Assembly: GCA_030704615.1 (NCBI GenBank)
Contig: CM060731.1
Location: forward strand, 73,328,756-73,392,755
Length of the DNA stretch: 64,000 nt
Direction of reading: 5' to 3'
DNA from: Takakia lepidozioides
Lineage: Eukaryota; Streptophyta; Takakiopsida; Takakiales; Takakiaceae
Both the position numbers and the translations under genes were made by a program. The notes below the pieces were generated by a model, which saw only the letters and a program-made list of their open reading frames with translations, was not told where the DNA came from and did no database searches. How positions within the stretch are numbered: position 1 is the stretch's first letter; each line of letters starts with the position of its first letter. This document shows, in pieces, positions 18,926 through 31,294 of the stretch.

Positions 18926-21900
18926 TCACTGGTCCCCTGGATCCATATTCAGAAGAGTGTGAACCTCCTGGGGGCTCAACCCTGGTGCATGTATGAAGTG
19001 ATGAGTTGTGGAATTACAACGGAGTCTCTTTAGGTACACGTAGTACAAATGCTTGCAAGGGCAGTATGATGCCCCCTTGTTCGCCATGATCTGGAAGTCG
19101 GTGCAATTGCAGGTGGGTAATTCTGAAATGGTGATGGTGTACACCTCATTGCGAACAGCTGAGCCCGCCGTGGCCATCTGATACACACGCCCGAATCCTG
19201 GTGGGGGCACTTCTGTCGAGCTCTGGATTGTACAGTTCATCCGAAGTGCATTCCCCATCCTTGTCTCGTTCACTTTTGAGGGAGGTCGCCGCCTCTTCGG
19301 TTTCCCCCAACGGTGTGTAGGATGCTTAGAGCTGTCGTGTCCCATTGTTCTTGCTCTCACAGGGGTCGGTGGTGGAGGCTGTGGAAGCGGAAATGGTTGT
19401 CTGGGGACGTCAGTGCGCTGCACCATCCGAAATCCTGCGGCGGTAAGGGCGTCGGCCTCAACCTGACTCAGATCGCAGCCTGGTTCCACCGGCCACACCG
19501 GGGGAGCCTCTGGCATTGTTTGTATGCCGTACTTGGGCTTTCCATACACGCAAGTCATAATGTCGTGCCTGCAGAACCAGAACTGGGTGGTTGTCGCCTC
19601 CGCAAACTTTGCATGGACAAATCTTCCTGTAAAAGTAGGAGCAGGGACAGCCCCATCTGGATTCCTCCTTATCATCTCTAAACAACGTTGCCGTGTATCC
19701 ACACGAATTGCGGAACACCTTCCTCGAAACGACGGCTTTGTGCGAGCAATTCTCCACTGTGATGCAGACACAGTCGTCTCCACAATGGCTTGGCCATACT
19801 GCATAACAGCGGGCGGAATGTGGGGCAAGGGAGCGGTGGGAATTTGTTGCACGAAATCCCCGGTTGAAGGCGACGGCGATCTGGAATTTCTTGGGCTTCC
19901 ACTGCTGGAAGACACATTGTGCGGCAACATGACGGGACCTCGAGGTGCTGTCCGAATGTTCCTGTCGGATCTCCAGGAATCCTCTTCGCACCCGGGTTCC
20001 TCTTCAATCCTCCGCCTGACAGGGCGAGTCCGGACGTCCCCCTCTAGGTGTTCACCTCTGCGGTGCAGAGGCGTCCCTTTGATCTTCTCTCGCAATGCTG
20101 TCGCCCATTTCACTGGATTCTTGGACCTCGAAGCTGTTCGTACCAACAATTCCTCCCTGTCCGGCCCAAAGCCCCATTGTTTGCCGCTCAGGAACTTGTA
20201 GTACGTGGCTTGCTGCATGATTGCTCTGTCGATGTCCTCCGTTGTGGCCGTGACTACGTCCACCAGATGTGCGGCAGAAGACGCTCGCCAGGAGGAGTGG
20301 ACCGATTCTGCCATATTCGTGTTCGGCATGTCCGTGTCGGAATCCAAGCACCGCTCCTAGAAGGACACAAACAATGGTGAGGGACCAATCGAAATGTCCG
20401 TAACAGAAAGACAAATGAACGAAATTGACAGCAGCCTACCTCCCGCATGTACTGTCCGAACTGTCGATACCGAAAATGCCACCACCCCAACCAGCTGTGC
20501 AATGCTCCCAGATTGGTTGTCTCCACTGCACCTGACGTGTTCCACCAAGCCTCGATGATAGCAAACTTAACCTCCGCGTCATCAAATGTGGGTGCATCCT
20601 TCCACGCCGTACAAAGGACACGGTGTTCAGCCTGGAATGAGCTAGCAACAAATTTGGTAGTGTAGTGGGATAGACTCTGCATCCAATGGAATCCACAGGA
20701 TCTCTCTTTCCCCTCCATTGGAACATTGGGGTCCTCACCGTACACACGCCGCACCGCTGCCCAGTTGGCCTGAGCGTTGTCTGCCATGAATCCCCTGAAA
20801 TTGGGCTCTGGCAATCCCGCCCTTGCCATCTGCTCGTTTATGCCCTCCCACAGATGCATCTCGGACTGTGTGTCCTCCCCTTTCATCTCGCAGATTGCAA
20901 TCGTCATGAGCCTCTTGGAGTGATAGTCATAAACATGCGCACCCATAGTCACCCACTGATGGTTTGTAATTCGCTTGATGTGATCAAACATCACCCAAGC
21001 ATTCGACAAGTTTCCAGTTGTCATGCGAGTGACCAAGTCGACTCCACTCCCAGGCCCACACGTCGACATTTTGAAAATGTAACAACGATCGGATTCGCTG
21101 CCTTGCCCTGGAAACCTGCTACCTTGGATGTAGTCATATCCAGTCATTCGTTTCACCTCCAGGATTGAGTACATGTCCGACCCCCTGCCGAACTCCTGCT
21201 TGCAAGATACGATGTGATTCCGCACATTCGGACTACAAACGTGCGAGACGGACTCCAAGAGGTCACGCATCTCGTCTTCGGTCAAGGGCTCTCGGTCGGA
21301 ACCATCTTCAGACATGATTTTGCCAAGAGCAATCTTGTGAGCTGCCTTCAGCTGAATCTGCTTTGGTCTGGCTCCGGGGCTCAATTTCACCTCCTCTTTT
21401 ATGATGTCGTGTGCTTCCTGCACAGCCTCACGCATGTTGCCTCTCGCCAAGGGGTGGCAGTGGACCCCAACGTGTATGCAAGCTCTAGTCAAGTCCGGGA
21501 GCAAATGGATAACGTAGTATTGCTTGGCTCTGCACATGGACATGCACGTCGGTGGTTCTTTGCAATGTGCACACTTGAAAGAACCCGCAGGAGCTTGGCT
21601 GGAGACAATGAATGGATGATGCGTTGTGCCAGTCCAATCCGTCTCGTTTCTCCGCCCTCCTTTGGAGAGAAAGTGGAAGCAGGTGGGATTGAGGCACCTC
21701 AGCTTCCCCGCACAGAGGACATATCGTACACGAACACCATCAGCAATTTTCGTGCTACTGGTCTTCGTCACACACCAGGGGTGTCCGTCATGCTTTCGAT
21801 CCATGTCTGTTAACATCCCGGAGGCTTTCTTTGACGAAGAAACAGGTGGAAACTCGAAGATGACATTGCCATCGACTTCGGGAGGCAGAAACGTTACCTT

Positions 21901-22644
21901 TCTGACTGGGAATTTGGCATAGTCGAGAGCAGCCAGCTCGGAGCGAGAACCATCGAGGTGATGTTGTCGTAGGAGCTGCACAATGGACCGGGTTGGAGTT
22001 ATGCTCGAGGGCACATACGTAGCACCTACAGAGACGTCCATGCCGGATTTGAACGACCGTGTGGAGGACATGGGTACCTCAATGCAATCATCTTCCTCGT
22101 CGGAAATGTCGAATACGTCCACACGAGAAGCTATGGAGGGTCTTGACGGTCCAGGTCGGGAATGATTATCGTTGCATACCTCTCTGTTGGCAGTGGCCGC
22201 CTCTCGGTTTCCGGACTCCTTTGTGGATGGTGTGGGCAGCGACTGATTCGGAAAGGGAATGGGCATTCCCACAGCTCGGTACAGGATGGTGTCTGACGGG
22301 GGAACGTGCCATTCGATTCCGCAACCTCCGTCGTTACCTAGCACGACAATGGTCTCGTCAACCTGTCCAGGAACATCCTTCCTTTCTTCTTCCAAATAAA
22401 CTGTGCCCGGTTTGAGCTTGAATTTGGAACAAAGGTAAGTTTCAGTCACTCTGCAAAGTCCTCCCTCGTTTGGGATCCAGGCTCTCCCAAGTTGCGGAGG
22501 ACAGCAAACTATAGCGTAGGAATTCGGAGCCATCGAACACCGCACGGAGTTGGCAAGTGCGAGGTTCAGTATAGCGACAGACCAAGGCTCACAGGCCCAT
22601 CTAAGTGGATCTGCGGAGTCCATCGACGATTGGAAGTCGCACAT
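18926..22644 (-). CDS. MULE-type DDE transposase with SWIM zinc finger
   Basis: Two exons (22644-20440 and 20356-18926) with an 83-bp GT-AG intron give about 1,211 residues. Residues 1-300 are acidic and disordered. Residues 305-397 hold a Cys/His-rich finger (RYVLCAGKLRCLNPTC, FKCAHC, HVGVHCHPL) like the FLYWCH/WRKY-type DNA-binding regions of MULE transposases. The RNase-H-fold core supplies the catalytic triad: D573 in VYDYHSKRLM, D622 in GFMADNAQANW and E752 in NTNMAESVHSSW. A SWIM finger (CNC...CPCKH) lies at about 1151-1171. The enzyme cuts and pastes the element through its terminal repeats. No frameshift is seen in this copy, so it could be active. It is transcribed away from array 1. 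Confidence 0.88.
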
Positions 22645-22954
22645 TGAAGTGGAAAGTATTGTTTCAAGCTACATGCATGAAGGTGGGAGGTTTGATTCCA
22701 TAGCCAGTGAGTATGACAATGATGGCCGATTCGGCGACGAAATAACATCTCCTGACAGTTTCTCCTGAGGGTGGATCCAGCAGTATTCTCGGTGCAGACA
22801 GGAACGTTCGCACTGACAAGTGCCAGGACTGCTGGTTAAAACGGTCAGACAACCAAGTTGTGCTCATCAAGACTGGCCGCAATTGTGTTGTTTCGGAACA
22901 ATGCAACCCATTCAGGTTCCAGATTTCCCGTCCCGAGTGATTCTTTCGATTGCT
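22645..22954. promoter_or_regulatory. upstream region of the transposase gene
   Basis: Non-coding stretch between the transposase start and array 1, and probably part of the promoter. I see no certain TATA box. Most of it is deleted in copy 2. Confidence 0.35.
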
Positions 22955-24670
22955 GGTGGACGGAAATACGGCGCCGCATTTCCGTATTGCATCTTGGTCA
23001 TGCACCAGAGCGACGGAAATGCGGCACCGGGTTTCCGTCCGGGGGAAACCTTTATACTCTCCAAACGGAAATGCGGTAACGCATTTCCATCCAGCAAGCA
23101 CGGTATGTGAAGGTCGAACGGAAATGCGGTACCGCATTTCCGTTCTGATTGAGATTTATGAACAACGGGAACAGAAATGCGGCACCGCATTTCCGTCCGA
23201 GTCGCACTTTTCCGACATTTCAGAACGGAAAAGCGGCGCCGCATTTCCATTTTGTATCTGATGCATGGAGCTGAGGGATTGAAATGCTGCAGCACATTTC
23301 CGTCCTTAAAAGACATTCATACTCTCCAGAACGGAAATGCGGTACCGCATTTTCATTCAACAAGCACGGTATGTGAAGGTGGAACGGAAATGCGGTACCG
23401 CATTTCCGTTCTGATTGAGATTACGAACAACGGGAACAGAAATGCGGCACCGCATTTCCGTCCGAGTCGCACTTTTCGACATTCCAGAACGGAAATGCGG
23501 CGCCGCATTTCCATTTTGTATCTGATGCATGGAGCCGAGTGCGATTCCGACAGCTTCATACAGCGCAATTCCGACCGCTTGAGACATTCATACTATCCAG
23601 AACGGAAATGCGGCAACGCATTTCCGTTCTGACTGAAAATCGTGAACCATCTGAACTAAAATGCGGCACCGTATTTCCATCCGAGTCGCACCTACCAACA
23701 TTCCAGAACGGAAATGCGGTACCGCATTTCCGTTCTGACTGAAAATCGTGAACCGTCGGAACTGAAATGCGGCAACGCATTTCCATCCGAGTCGCACCTC
23801 CCAACATTCCAGAACGGAATGTATTAGATTCAAAGGGAAATGCGGCACCGCATTTCCGTTCTGATGAAATATCCTGAAACCTCGGAACTGAAATGCGGTA
23901 CCGCATTTCCGTCGGAGTCGCACCTTCCGACATTCCAAAACGGAAATGCGGCGCCGCATTTCCGTTTTGTATGTGAGGCATGGAGCTGTGGAACGAAAAT
24001 GCGGCACGGCATTTCCGCCAGCGTCAGACGTTAATACTCTACAGAACGGAAATGCGGTACCGCATTTCCATTCTGACTGAAAATCGTGCGCAACGGGAAC
24101 AGAAATCCGGCACCGCATTTCCGTTCGAGTCGCACCTTCCGACATTCTAGAACGGAAATGCGGCGCCGCATTTCCGTTTTGTATATTGGGCCTGGAGCTG
24201 TGCTACGAAAATGTGTAGCCGCATTTCCATCCATGTGAGACCTTCAAACTTTCCGGACCGGAAATGCGGCACCGCATTTCTGTCCAGGTGAGACCTCTAT
24301 ACTTTCCCGAACGGAAATGTGGCACGGCATTTCCATTCATCATCTAACGGATGTGAAGTGGGAACGGAAATGCGGTACCGCATTTCCGTTCACATTGAAA
24401 ATCATGAACCACGGGAACTGAAATGTTGTGCCTCATTCCCGTCCCAATCGCACCTTTCGACATTCCAGAACGGAAATGCGGCGCCGCATTTCCCTTTTGA
24501 ATCTCATACTTGGAGCTGTGGGACGGAAATGCGGCACCGTATTTCCGTTCAACAACTAAGGTATGTGAAGGTGGAACGGAAATGCGGTGCCGCATTTTCT
24601 TCCAACAAGTACGGATGTGTAGCTTCGTGATGGTACTTAACGGAAATGCGGCGCCGCATTCGCATTTTCG
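22955..24670. repeat. palindrome array 1: about 31 units at about 53-bp spacing
   Basis: The unit is AAATGCGG-NN-CCGCATTT, usually extended by GG...CC and often by ACGG...CCGT. Unit starts run from about 22964 to 24641. Successive distances are mostly 50-56 bp, and one 112-bp gap equals two steps. The central pair is CG, TA, CA or TG, so about half the units are perfect palindromes. Spacers also recur (for example GAGTCGCACCTTCCGACATT), giving a higher-order repeat of four or five units. The array lies between the divergent starts of transposase and ParB-methyltransferase. Its open frames repeat words such as NAAPHFR and are not genes. Confidence 0.93.
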
Positions 24671-25279
24671 CTCCAACTCATCAGACGCTGGGACGGAAAT
24701 ACCTTGAAATGTGAACACGTGGAGCAACGGAATTGCTGCACATGTCGGCACTCTATCTGACTGAAGGGGCATGAGGCGGCGCGGCCTGACCGTTCGATAA
24801 TGATGTTTGTTTTTCGGACGGCAGGCGTACCCTCAACGATTCGAATTTCGTAATGACGCAAACTCCCCGAGGAGACACTTTCGTCCAACCTTTCGAACCC
24901 AAGTGGTGCATCACCGCCGTTTCATCTACTTTTGTCGTGTCTCCTCAGTCACCCCTCTCGCGCCCTTTCCATCTGCACTCTTTGGCCCTTTTCCCTCTCT
25001 CTGTTCTTCTTATGCTCGAACCTGAGAGGGGGGGAGTTCGTGCACCAGCCAGGAGACCTCGTCGCAAGCTCCGGAAATTATACTTCGGACGTAGGCCAAT
25101 GCCGAAGGGGAGGAAGCAGATGCGTCTACAGGAGGAGATTGCCATCTCCGAGCAGCAGGCCACTCAGGCAACCCAGCCACCAGTGAGAGCTCCATGCGAT
25201 CGGGCTGCGCGCAGCTGATCGAGCACCGAACCCCCCATTTTGCTTCTGTAATTCTTAGACTGAATGCTAGGAGACTTGA

Positions 25280-28200
25280 ATGCAGAACATGTTTGCATGC
25301 CTAACAGGAAAGGTGGACGTGCTGGAGGGATCGCAGGAATCCGAAGAGCCGCAGGAAGAGTCCGAGGAGCTAGCTGCAGCACGTACACCCACCCGATCCC
25401 CGAGCGCGGGTATTCCTGCCGGGCCTAGCCCTCTGCGATTCAAAGACGCGTCTTCGAAGGGCAAGTTCAAAGTCCCAGAGATCGACTCGCGTTCTTCGGT
25501 CATGGAGAATCGCCAGCAGGGGTCGGGCCCTTCTCCAGCAAAGTCGAAGAAGAAGCAGCCCGTCCCTCTACTGGCTTCTGAACCGGCTCAGGCCGATTCA
25601 CCCCCCCCAACGCGAATGAAGCAGCAGGGTAGAAGACAGATTCAATTGCAGCAGACACCTTCACCTGCAAGGATGAGGAAGCAGAAGGCAATCAGGGCGA
25701 CGGCGAACAATCTCCCGCAAAACCGCTTCCACGAGCTGAAGCTCAGTTCCTGGAGGATTTCCCGCCTGCAGATGTTGGGGCCGACTCTGCTGCAGCGAAG
25801 GCAATGGGATCGACCGTTGATCTCGATTTGGTACCGGAGGAGGGTGCTGCCGCTCAACGTTCGCAGCAAGACCTCACCACCGATGAGCAAGCAGGCCCGG
25901 AGGAGGCCTCTGCAATGGCAGAATTGCCCGCAGACAGGCCCCAGAGTGCAGCTCCAGTTGAGGATGCTCCAGCTGCTCAGCCACTACCGGCACCTACAGA
26001 CATGTCTCCGGAGGATTTCAAAAGTGCAGCGGATAAAATGTTGGAGGAGACACACAGTAGCATTGGCAGAGTTCTGGGCAGCAGGGTATTCCAGCGGACT
26101 CTTCGAATCCCACTCTGTCGCATGGTCTCCCTTCCCATCGTCAGGCAGGCCCTTCCCGGAGATGTGGATAAGCTCAAGTTCGCATTTCGAGAAGGGTACC
26201 GTCTGGGATCGGCAGCGTTTTACGTTTCCATTGAGAATGAGGACGGCGAAACTCGTGGACCCACTGCCGATGAATTGTCAACGTGGGATACCCACTGGCA
26301 CACTCGCAACCACGAATTCGAGGCGACGCTGAAGGGTGATCCCGACTTCGGCCATATGTCGGGTAAAATGTTCTTTGTGTGGGACGGGAATCACCGACTT
26401 CTCGCCTGGTGGGAGTACATCAAGCAGAACCATGCCAAGCACATTGGCTGGCATTACATGGTGGAGTGTGTCATCCTCAAGGTGAAGGCGGCAGACTCCT
26501 CCCTGCTCAAGAATGCCATGGCGGACCTCAACTCGTAAGATACTCATACCCTCCCTAGCACGTTCGAAATGCGGTGCCGCATTTCGGTTTCCATTCTGGT
26601 TTGTTTCCGTGCTTCCGTGTACTGAACTGGAGAGTGTGCCTTGCAGGGTCACTGAAATGCGTACGTGCATACCCACATGGCACATATGCTGTACAGGGTG
26701 AGGAAAACTGGTCTCACTGATCCGCAGATGTTTGCGGAAATGCTGGAGCCCGAGCTCATTCAGAAAGCCGTTGCAAAAACAGACCGGACATGGTATCGTC
26801 TCACTATGGATGGAATGGTGGAGGTGATATACGAAGTAAGTCGTCCTCCAATTTCCCTCTGCTCATCCTTCCCCAATTTTCAGTAATGTTTCCACATGAA
26901 TCGAATGTAACGCTTCTGCATGTTTTTGTTGGCAGTCAAACATCAAGCTGGATTTGGCCCATGCCAAACGCTTCTTCATGGAAAGTGAGGGGCAGGTGAA
27001 AACGTTGCAGTCATTGACTGAGCACTTGAAGGAAGCCGGTGTCAAGTCCAGAACCAAATACAAGTCAAAGCTTGTGAAGCTGGTGGCAATTGCAGATCCG
27101 GCACTTGGAAAGGACTTCATCCCCGAGATTGCAAAACACTATTCTCGGGCCATGCAGCCGACCATGCAATTGGAGAAACTGCATCACCTCTCAACGGCAT
27201 GTGTGGAGGCGAAAGAGAAGGTGAGGTTTCAATGCACTGAAGTTCCTTCCTAGCAATAGCCACTCTCTTCCAGCTCCTGACATTGGATCGGAAATGGCAG
27301 ACACGGTGGCTGTCGATCTGGAATGCATCCGAGAGCATAAGGACAATGTGGTCTTTTCCACTCGAAGTTTCCGACCCTGCAGTGGATGTGTGGCTCAACC
27401 GTATGACTTGGTGGTTCCAGGTAATTCAAGGTACTTCCCCAGATTTGCTTTTCTGACATGAATTCCCTGAACTGCTACGTGACAATGCATTTGGGAATCG
27501 CAGGTAATGTCGAATGCGAAGGAGCAAGTCGTAATGCACACAAATTCGTTCGGCTTGTACGTCAAATGGGATGGAACACAGACATTGGAAGACTACGTGA
27601 CACGTTTCAGATGTGCGTACAAGGACAACCTTTTCGCCAGAGAGCTACAGACAGCAAGAAGGAGCGTGGAGTTTACACATCAGGAGGGAGCGGGGAAAGC
27701 TGCAATGCGAATTGTTTACAGGTGAAGCACAGCTGCCCTTGTATGCGAAGCCTGGTTACGAGGTTTGTCTCGGAAATGCGGCACCGCATTCGCATTTTAT
27801 GTTTTCGGTGGCACTCTGCCAGTAGGTTGGTCTCAACTTTTGCTCACGCATGCTGACTGCCTTGCAGGTATATGAAATACGTGCTCCTTCAGACAGGGGC
27901 CCTGGCTCAAGAGCCCCCGTTCTTCATGGCTTGGACCGTGGCGGGCCCAAGCTGTGTCTACACACCCGAGATGCAGAAACAATGGCATCCCGCGCATCTC
28001 GTTGGATGCCCGTGGTACCTGGACATGTCTGGCGGTATTGTTGACGAGTCTGAGAAAGATCTGCACGCCTTGGCAGAAGAGAAGAGAAAGGAAAGACGTG
28101 TCCCTGCTGGGCCAAAGTCGGCAAAGGAATCTGCTGCTCTGGAAGAATCCAGAAAGGCAGCTGAGATGGCACAAAAGACGGTGGATGCAGCTGTGCAGGC

Positions 28201-30220
28201 CCAACAGAAGGGGTCGAAGAAGAGGACTCGCCAGCAAGGAGCAGCTGTTGTGACACCCGCCAAAACGAAGAAGCAGAAACAGCCTGTTCAGGAAGAGGGT
28301 GAGGAAGAGGACTCCGATGGAGACTTTGCAACCAGCCCACCCCCCCAAACGCAGGCTGCCTCCCCTGTGCCCACCGTTGTCACGAGAGGCACGAGAACTG
28401 GCTCGGCAAAGAAGGCACTCTTCAACCCCCAGGGGGGCACCCTTTCGAGCCGGTGGAAATGAAGAGGCCGAAAGTGGCTCCCAAAACTGTAGTCCAGTGT
28501 GTAAATGAGAGTTTCTTGGCGGCTTTGGATGGACGGGCAGCCAAGTTGGCATACATGAAGACCATGGAGGGTCTGAAGGGCAGAGCACTGAAGAAGGCGA
28601 CTGCCGAAGAGCCTTCCGACACCCCAGGATTTCAGAATATGGTCTCGTTCTTTGAGAGGGTGTGTGCAGACAAGGATTGTAGGAGGGGCGGAAATGCCAC
28701 CGAGTGGTCTTGCGATATGATCATCTTGGATATTCCGGACGGAGAGCCTGTGGAAGGACTGCAAGCTTTGCCATCTTGGAACAGGTACTCGGAGGACTTT
28801 TGGAAGAAAGGATTCGGGCTTGCCCGCATGGTGTTGGACGACAGAGGCTGTGTGGTTGTCCTGGCGAGCAGAGGAAAAAACACTCAGACAGGAATTGCGA
28901 AGTGGACCCGCAAGAGCGCCGTCCCGATTCTGAAAAAGAAGTGGACGTGCATCAACACACTGGGCCTTCGGTCGGAAGGGAAGAAGGTGATTACGACACT
29001 GGCACTCGTCCATTCATTTGCTTGGGTGTTTTCAAATGCGGTGCCGCATTCGGTTTCTAATCGTTTTCCCCCTGTGTATGCAGACGAAGCAGTTCGATGC
29101 ATACTGCTTTGTGAAGGAGAACTCCACCTTTGCTTTCCGGAAGGAGGGAGGAAAGGTTGACCCGAACTGCGACCCACTCGATTACGACGTTCTGTTCAAC
29201 AACGTTCCCAAGGAACTTCTCCCTCATAGCCTCACTTCAACGGAACCCCTGCGGTACTCACGGACTCGGAGCCCTGCCTTCATTCAGACAATTATGGAGA
29301 CATGCACAGACGTGGAGGGCACAGTGCTCGACCTCATCTGTGGGACAGGTATGCAGAATCTTGATCTATGCTGTTCTGCAAATTCTCGTTAGGATGTAGT
29401 TCGCAACATCTGAAGCGCCATGTGGTAATGTGTGGATGGCATTGTAACAGGTGCCTCAATGTGGGCTGGGCGGTTTTCCGACCGGCACCTCTTTGCCTAC
29501 GAGGAGGATTCATCCGTGTGGGGATCCCATCTGGAGGGGCTGCAACGGAATGTGAAGGCTCCCGACAGAGCGGAAGTCTCCTCGGATTCGTCGGAGTCCG
29601 AGGAAGACACAGTGGACATTGATGCGGAGGAGAACCCGGAATACGAGTGAGTGCAAACATTGTAAGTTTGCAAAGCCTTCTGGGTCATTTATGTCAAACG
29701 AATTTCCCGACTGTGGTTCTCATTAGTCTCGTTGATGATTGTCATGTGCAGGATTGCAGGGTCCGGGTCGAAACATGTAGGGCCTACACTTCCTGCCAGG
29801 AAGAATGTCCCGTTCTTTGCGAGGGCCGACTTCATGACGAGCCCGGTGAGGGACTACTCCCTTCCTAGTTATGCAGCTAAACTCGCAAATACAGCGATTA
29901 GAAGAAGTGAGAATCCCAGTAAAGTAGAGCAGATTTTGGAGAGGGCTAGGGAGGACAGAAGGATAAGGAAAGAGTTGGCAGCAGCTCAGACAGGTAGACG
30001 GGTACGAAAGTACATATGTGATTCAGCGGATGAGAGCGACGCAGACAGGGAGGAAGACGACCCAACGGAGGTGAGATGGACAGTTCCGCAAGGGGAAGAT
30101 GGGATTTTTGAAAGCCTGGCCAACGAGCAGTCCGCTGGAGATGAGAGAGGCACTGAGGGGGTGGAGGAGGAGCAGGACAGTCTAGAACAGGATGAGGATT
30201 CGGATGATTTTCAAGATTAA
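25280..30220 (+). CDS. ParB-like domain plus DNA-methyltransferase-like domain protein (copy 1)
   Basis: Nine exons by GT-AG reading with matching phases: 25280-26534, 26647-26835, 26936-27220, 27274-27420, 27504-27721, 27868-28986, 29084-29348, 29451-29646 and 29752-30220, about 1,381 residues. Residues 1-270 are disordered. About 275-415 resemble the ParB/sulfiredoxin fold, with LRIPLCRMVSLP and the signature FFVWDGNHRLLAWWEY. After a helical section and a Lys-rich linker, a methyltransferase-like domain shows the motif-IV position CDMIILDIPDG (about 983) and then motif I GTVLDLICGTGASMWAGR (about 1160). That order matches beta-class N6-adenine/N4-cytosine enzymes. The catalytic [DNS]PP[YFW] is DIPD, so activity is doubtful. 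One-base losses near 25703, 26655 and 28430 break the frame; copy 2 is intact at each. The first exon may start further upstream. Confidence 0.75.
26535..26646 (+). other. intron carrying one palindrome unit
   Basis: GTAAGA...TTGCAG intron after ...ADLNS. The palindrome at 26566-26585 (AAATGCGGTGCCGCATTT core) is of the same type as in array 1. Confidence 0.75.
27722..27867 (+). other. intron carrying one palindrome unit
   Basis: GTGAAG...TTGCAG intron with the unit GGAAATGCGGCACCGCATTC at 27772-27791. Confidence 0.75.
28987..29083 (+). other. intron carrying one palindrome unit
   Basis: GTGATT...ATGCAG intron between EGKK and TKQFDAY, with the unit AAATGCGGTGCCGCATT near 29033-29050. Confidence 0.75.
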
Positions 30221-30354
30221 TAGAATTTTAATGAAGTCTCTGTAAATGTAAATTCTCTTCCAGAGTATATAAAGGAAATTCTGCCCGACATTCGTGACCC
30301 CTCTCCAGTGTGCATTCCAGCCACACAATCGCCCAAACCACGACGCTCCCAAAA

Positions 30355-31040
30355 TCAGAAATGGGGCACCGCATTTCCAAAACAGGGGAGGGACTAAATT
30401 TTCCATTTCAATGTTGGCATAGTAAAAAGTAATCTGAATTGGAAATGCGGTGCCGCATTTCATAAATTTCCTTTGTCCACACGCCAGTTTTGGCCTCTCC
30501 CGCTCATTGCATGGATGCCACCACGCTTACAGAGGTCGAACAACGAGGTCGAACAAGGAGGTCGACATGGCGGGATTGAAAATGCGGTGCCGCATTTCAG
30601 TATTGGGGATGGTCGTTGTTCGAACTGCAGGCCCATCAGCAAAAAATTGGCACCGCATTCCATTGTTAAAAAAAAGTCGATGACGGACATGGAAATGCGG
30701 CGCCGCATTTCCAGAACGGACATCGCAATTTGTCCATTTGCAGACCCTCTCTCGGAAATGCGGTAACGCATTCCATCGCGCTGGTCGGAAATGTCACACT
30801 TTTCGAAGTGTTGTACGGAAATGCGGCACCGCATTCCCTTGTCCAAAAAGAAGTTTCCATTGCCAAGCTGGAAATGCGTCGCCGCATTTGCAATGCCAAC
30901 CTCGTTTTCTGATCAATTTATAGACCCGTGTTGGTATTTCGTGTACCTGGACGGAAATGATGCACCGCATTTTCTTGTCGGACATGGAAATGCGGCACCG
31001 CATTTCGATCCGACATGGAAATGCGGCGCCGCATTTCAAT
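30355..31040. repeat. palindrome array 2: about 11 units, irregular spacing
   Basis: Same palindrome as array 1 at about 30361, 30441, 30579, 30645 (half), 30691, 30754, 30818, 30870, 30954, 30985 and 31017. Spacing runs from 31 to 138 bp. The array separates the 3' ends of the convergent ParB-methyltransferase gene and gene A. Confidence 0.88.
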
Positions 31041-31294
31041 GTCCGACATGGCGTTACTCTGGTATATTCTTGACACATGACTCGCATACCGGTTACTCTG
31101 CTATATTCATCCGGACAGACACATTGTAGAAATGAGACATCAAATTGTAAACAGTGGGCCAATTCCGACAGTTATTCAACACAATGAAACACAATCATAT
31201 AGAAGTGAGGTACGATGGGTTTATTGATCGGACACGATGTCTCTCATTTACCAACTGCAGACAAAACTAAGCCCTTCCTCCTTCTACATGGGCT

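Noticed and set aside
18587-19033. 148-codon plus-strand ORF near the MULE left end
   Set aside because: Overlaps the transposase SWIM exon in antisense and has no motif of its own.
23588-24145. 185-codon minus-strand ORF and similar ORFs in the arrays
   Set aside because: They are translations of the palindrome repeat (recurring CGTAFPF and RISV words) on every frame.
22955-24670. CRISPR-like regular repeats with unique spacers
   Set aside because: The repeats are self-palindromic, the spacers are themselves repeated in a higher-order unit, there are no cas genes, and the surroundings are a eukaryotic transposon with introns.
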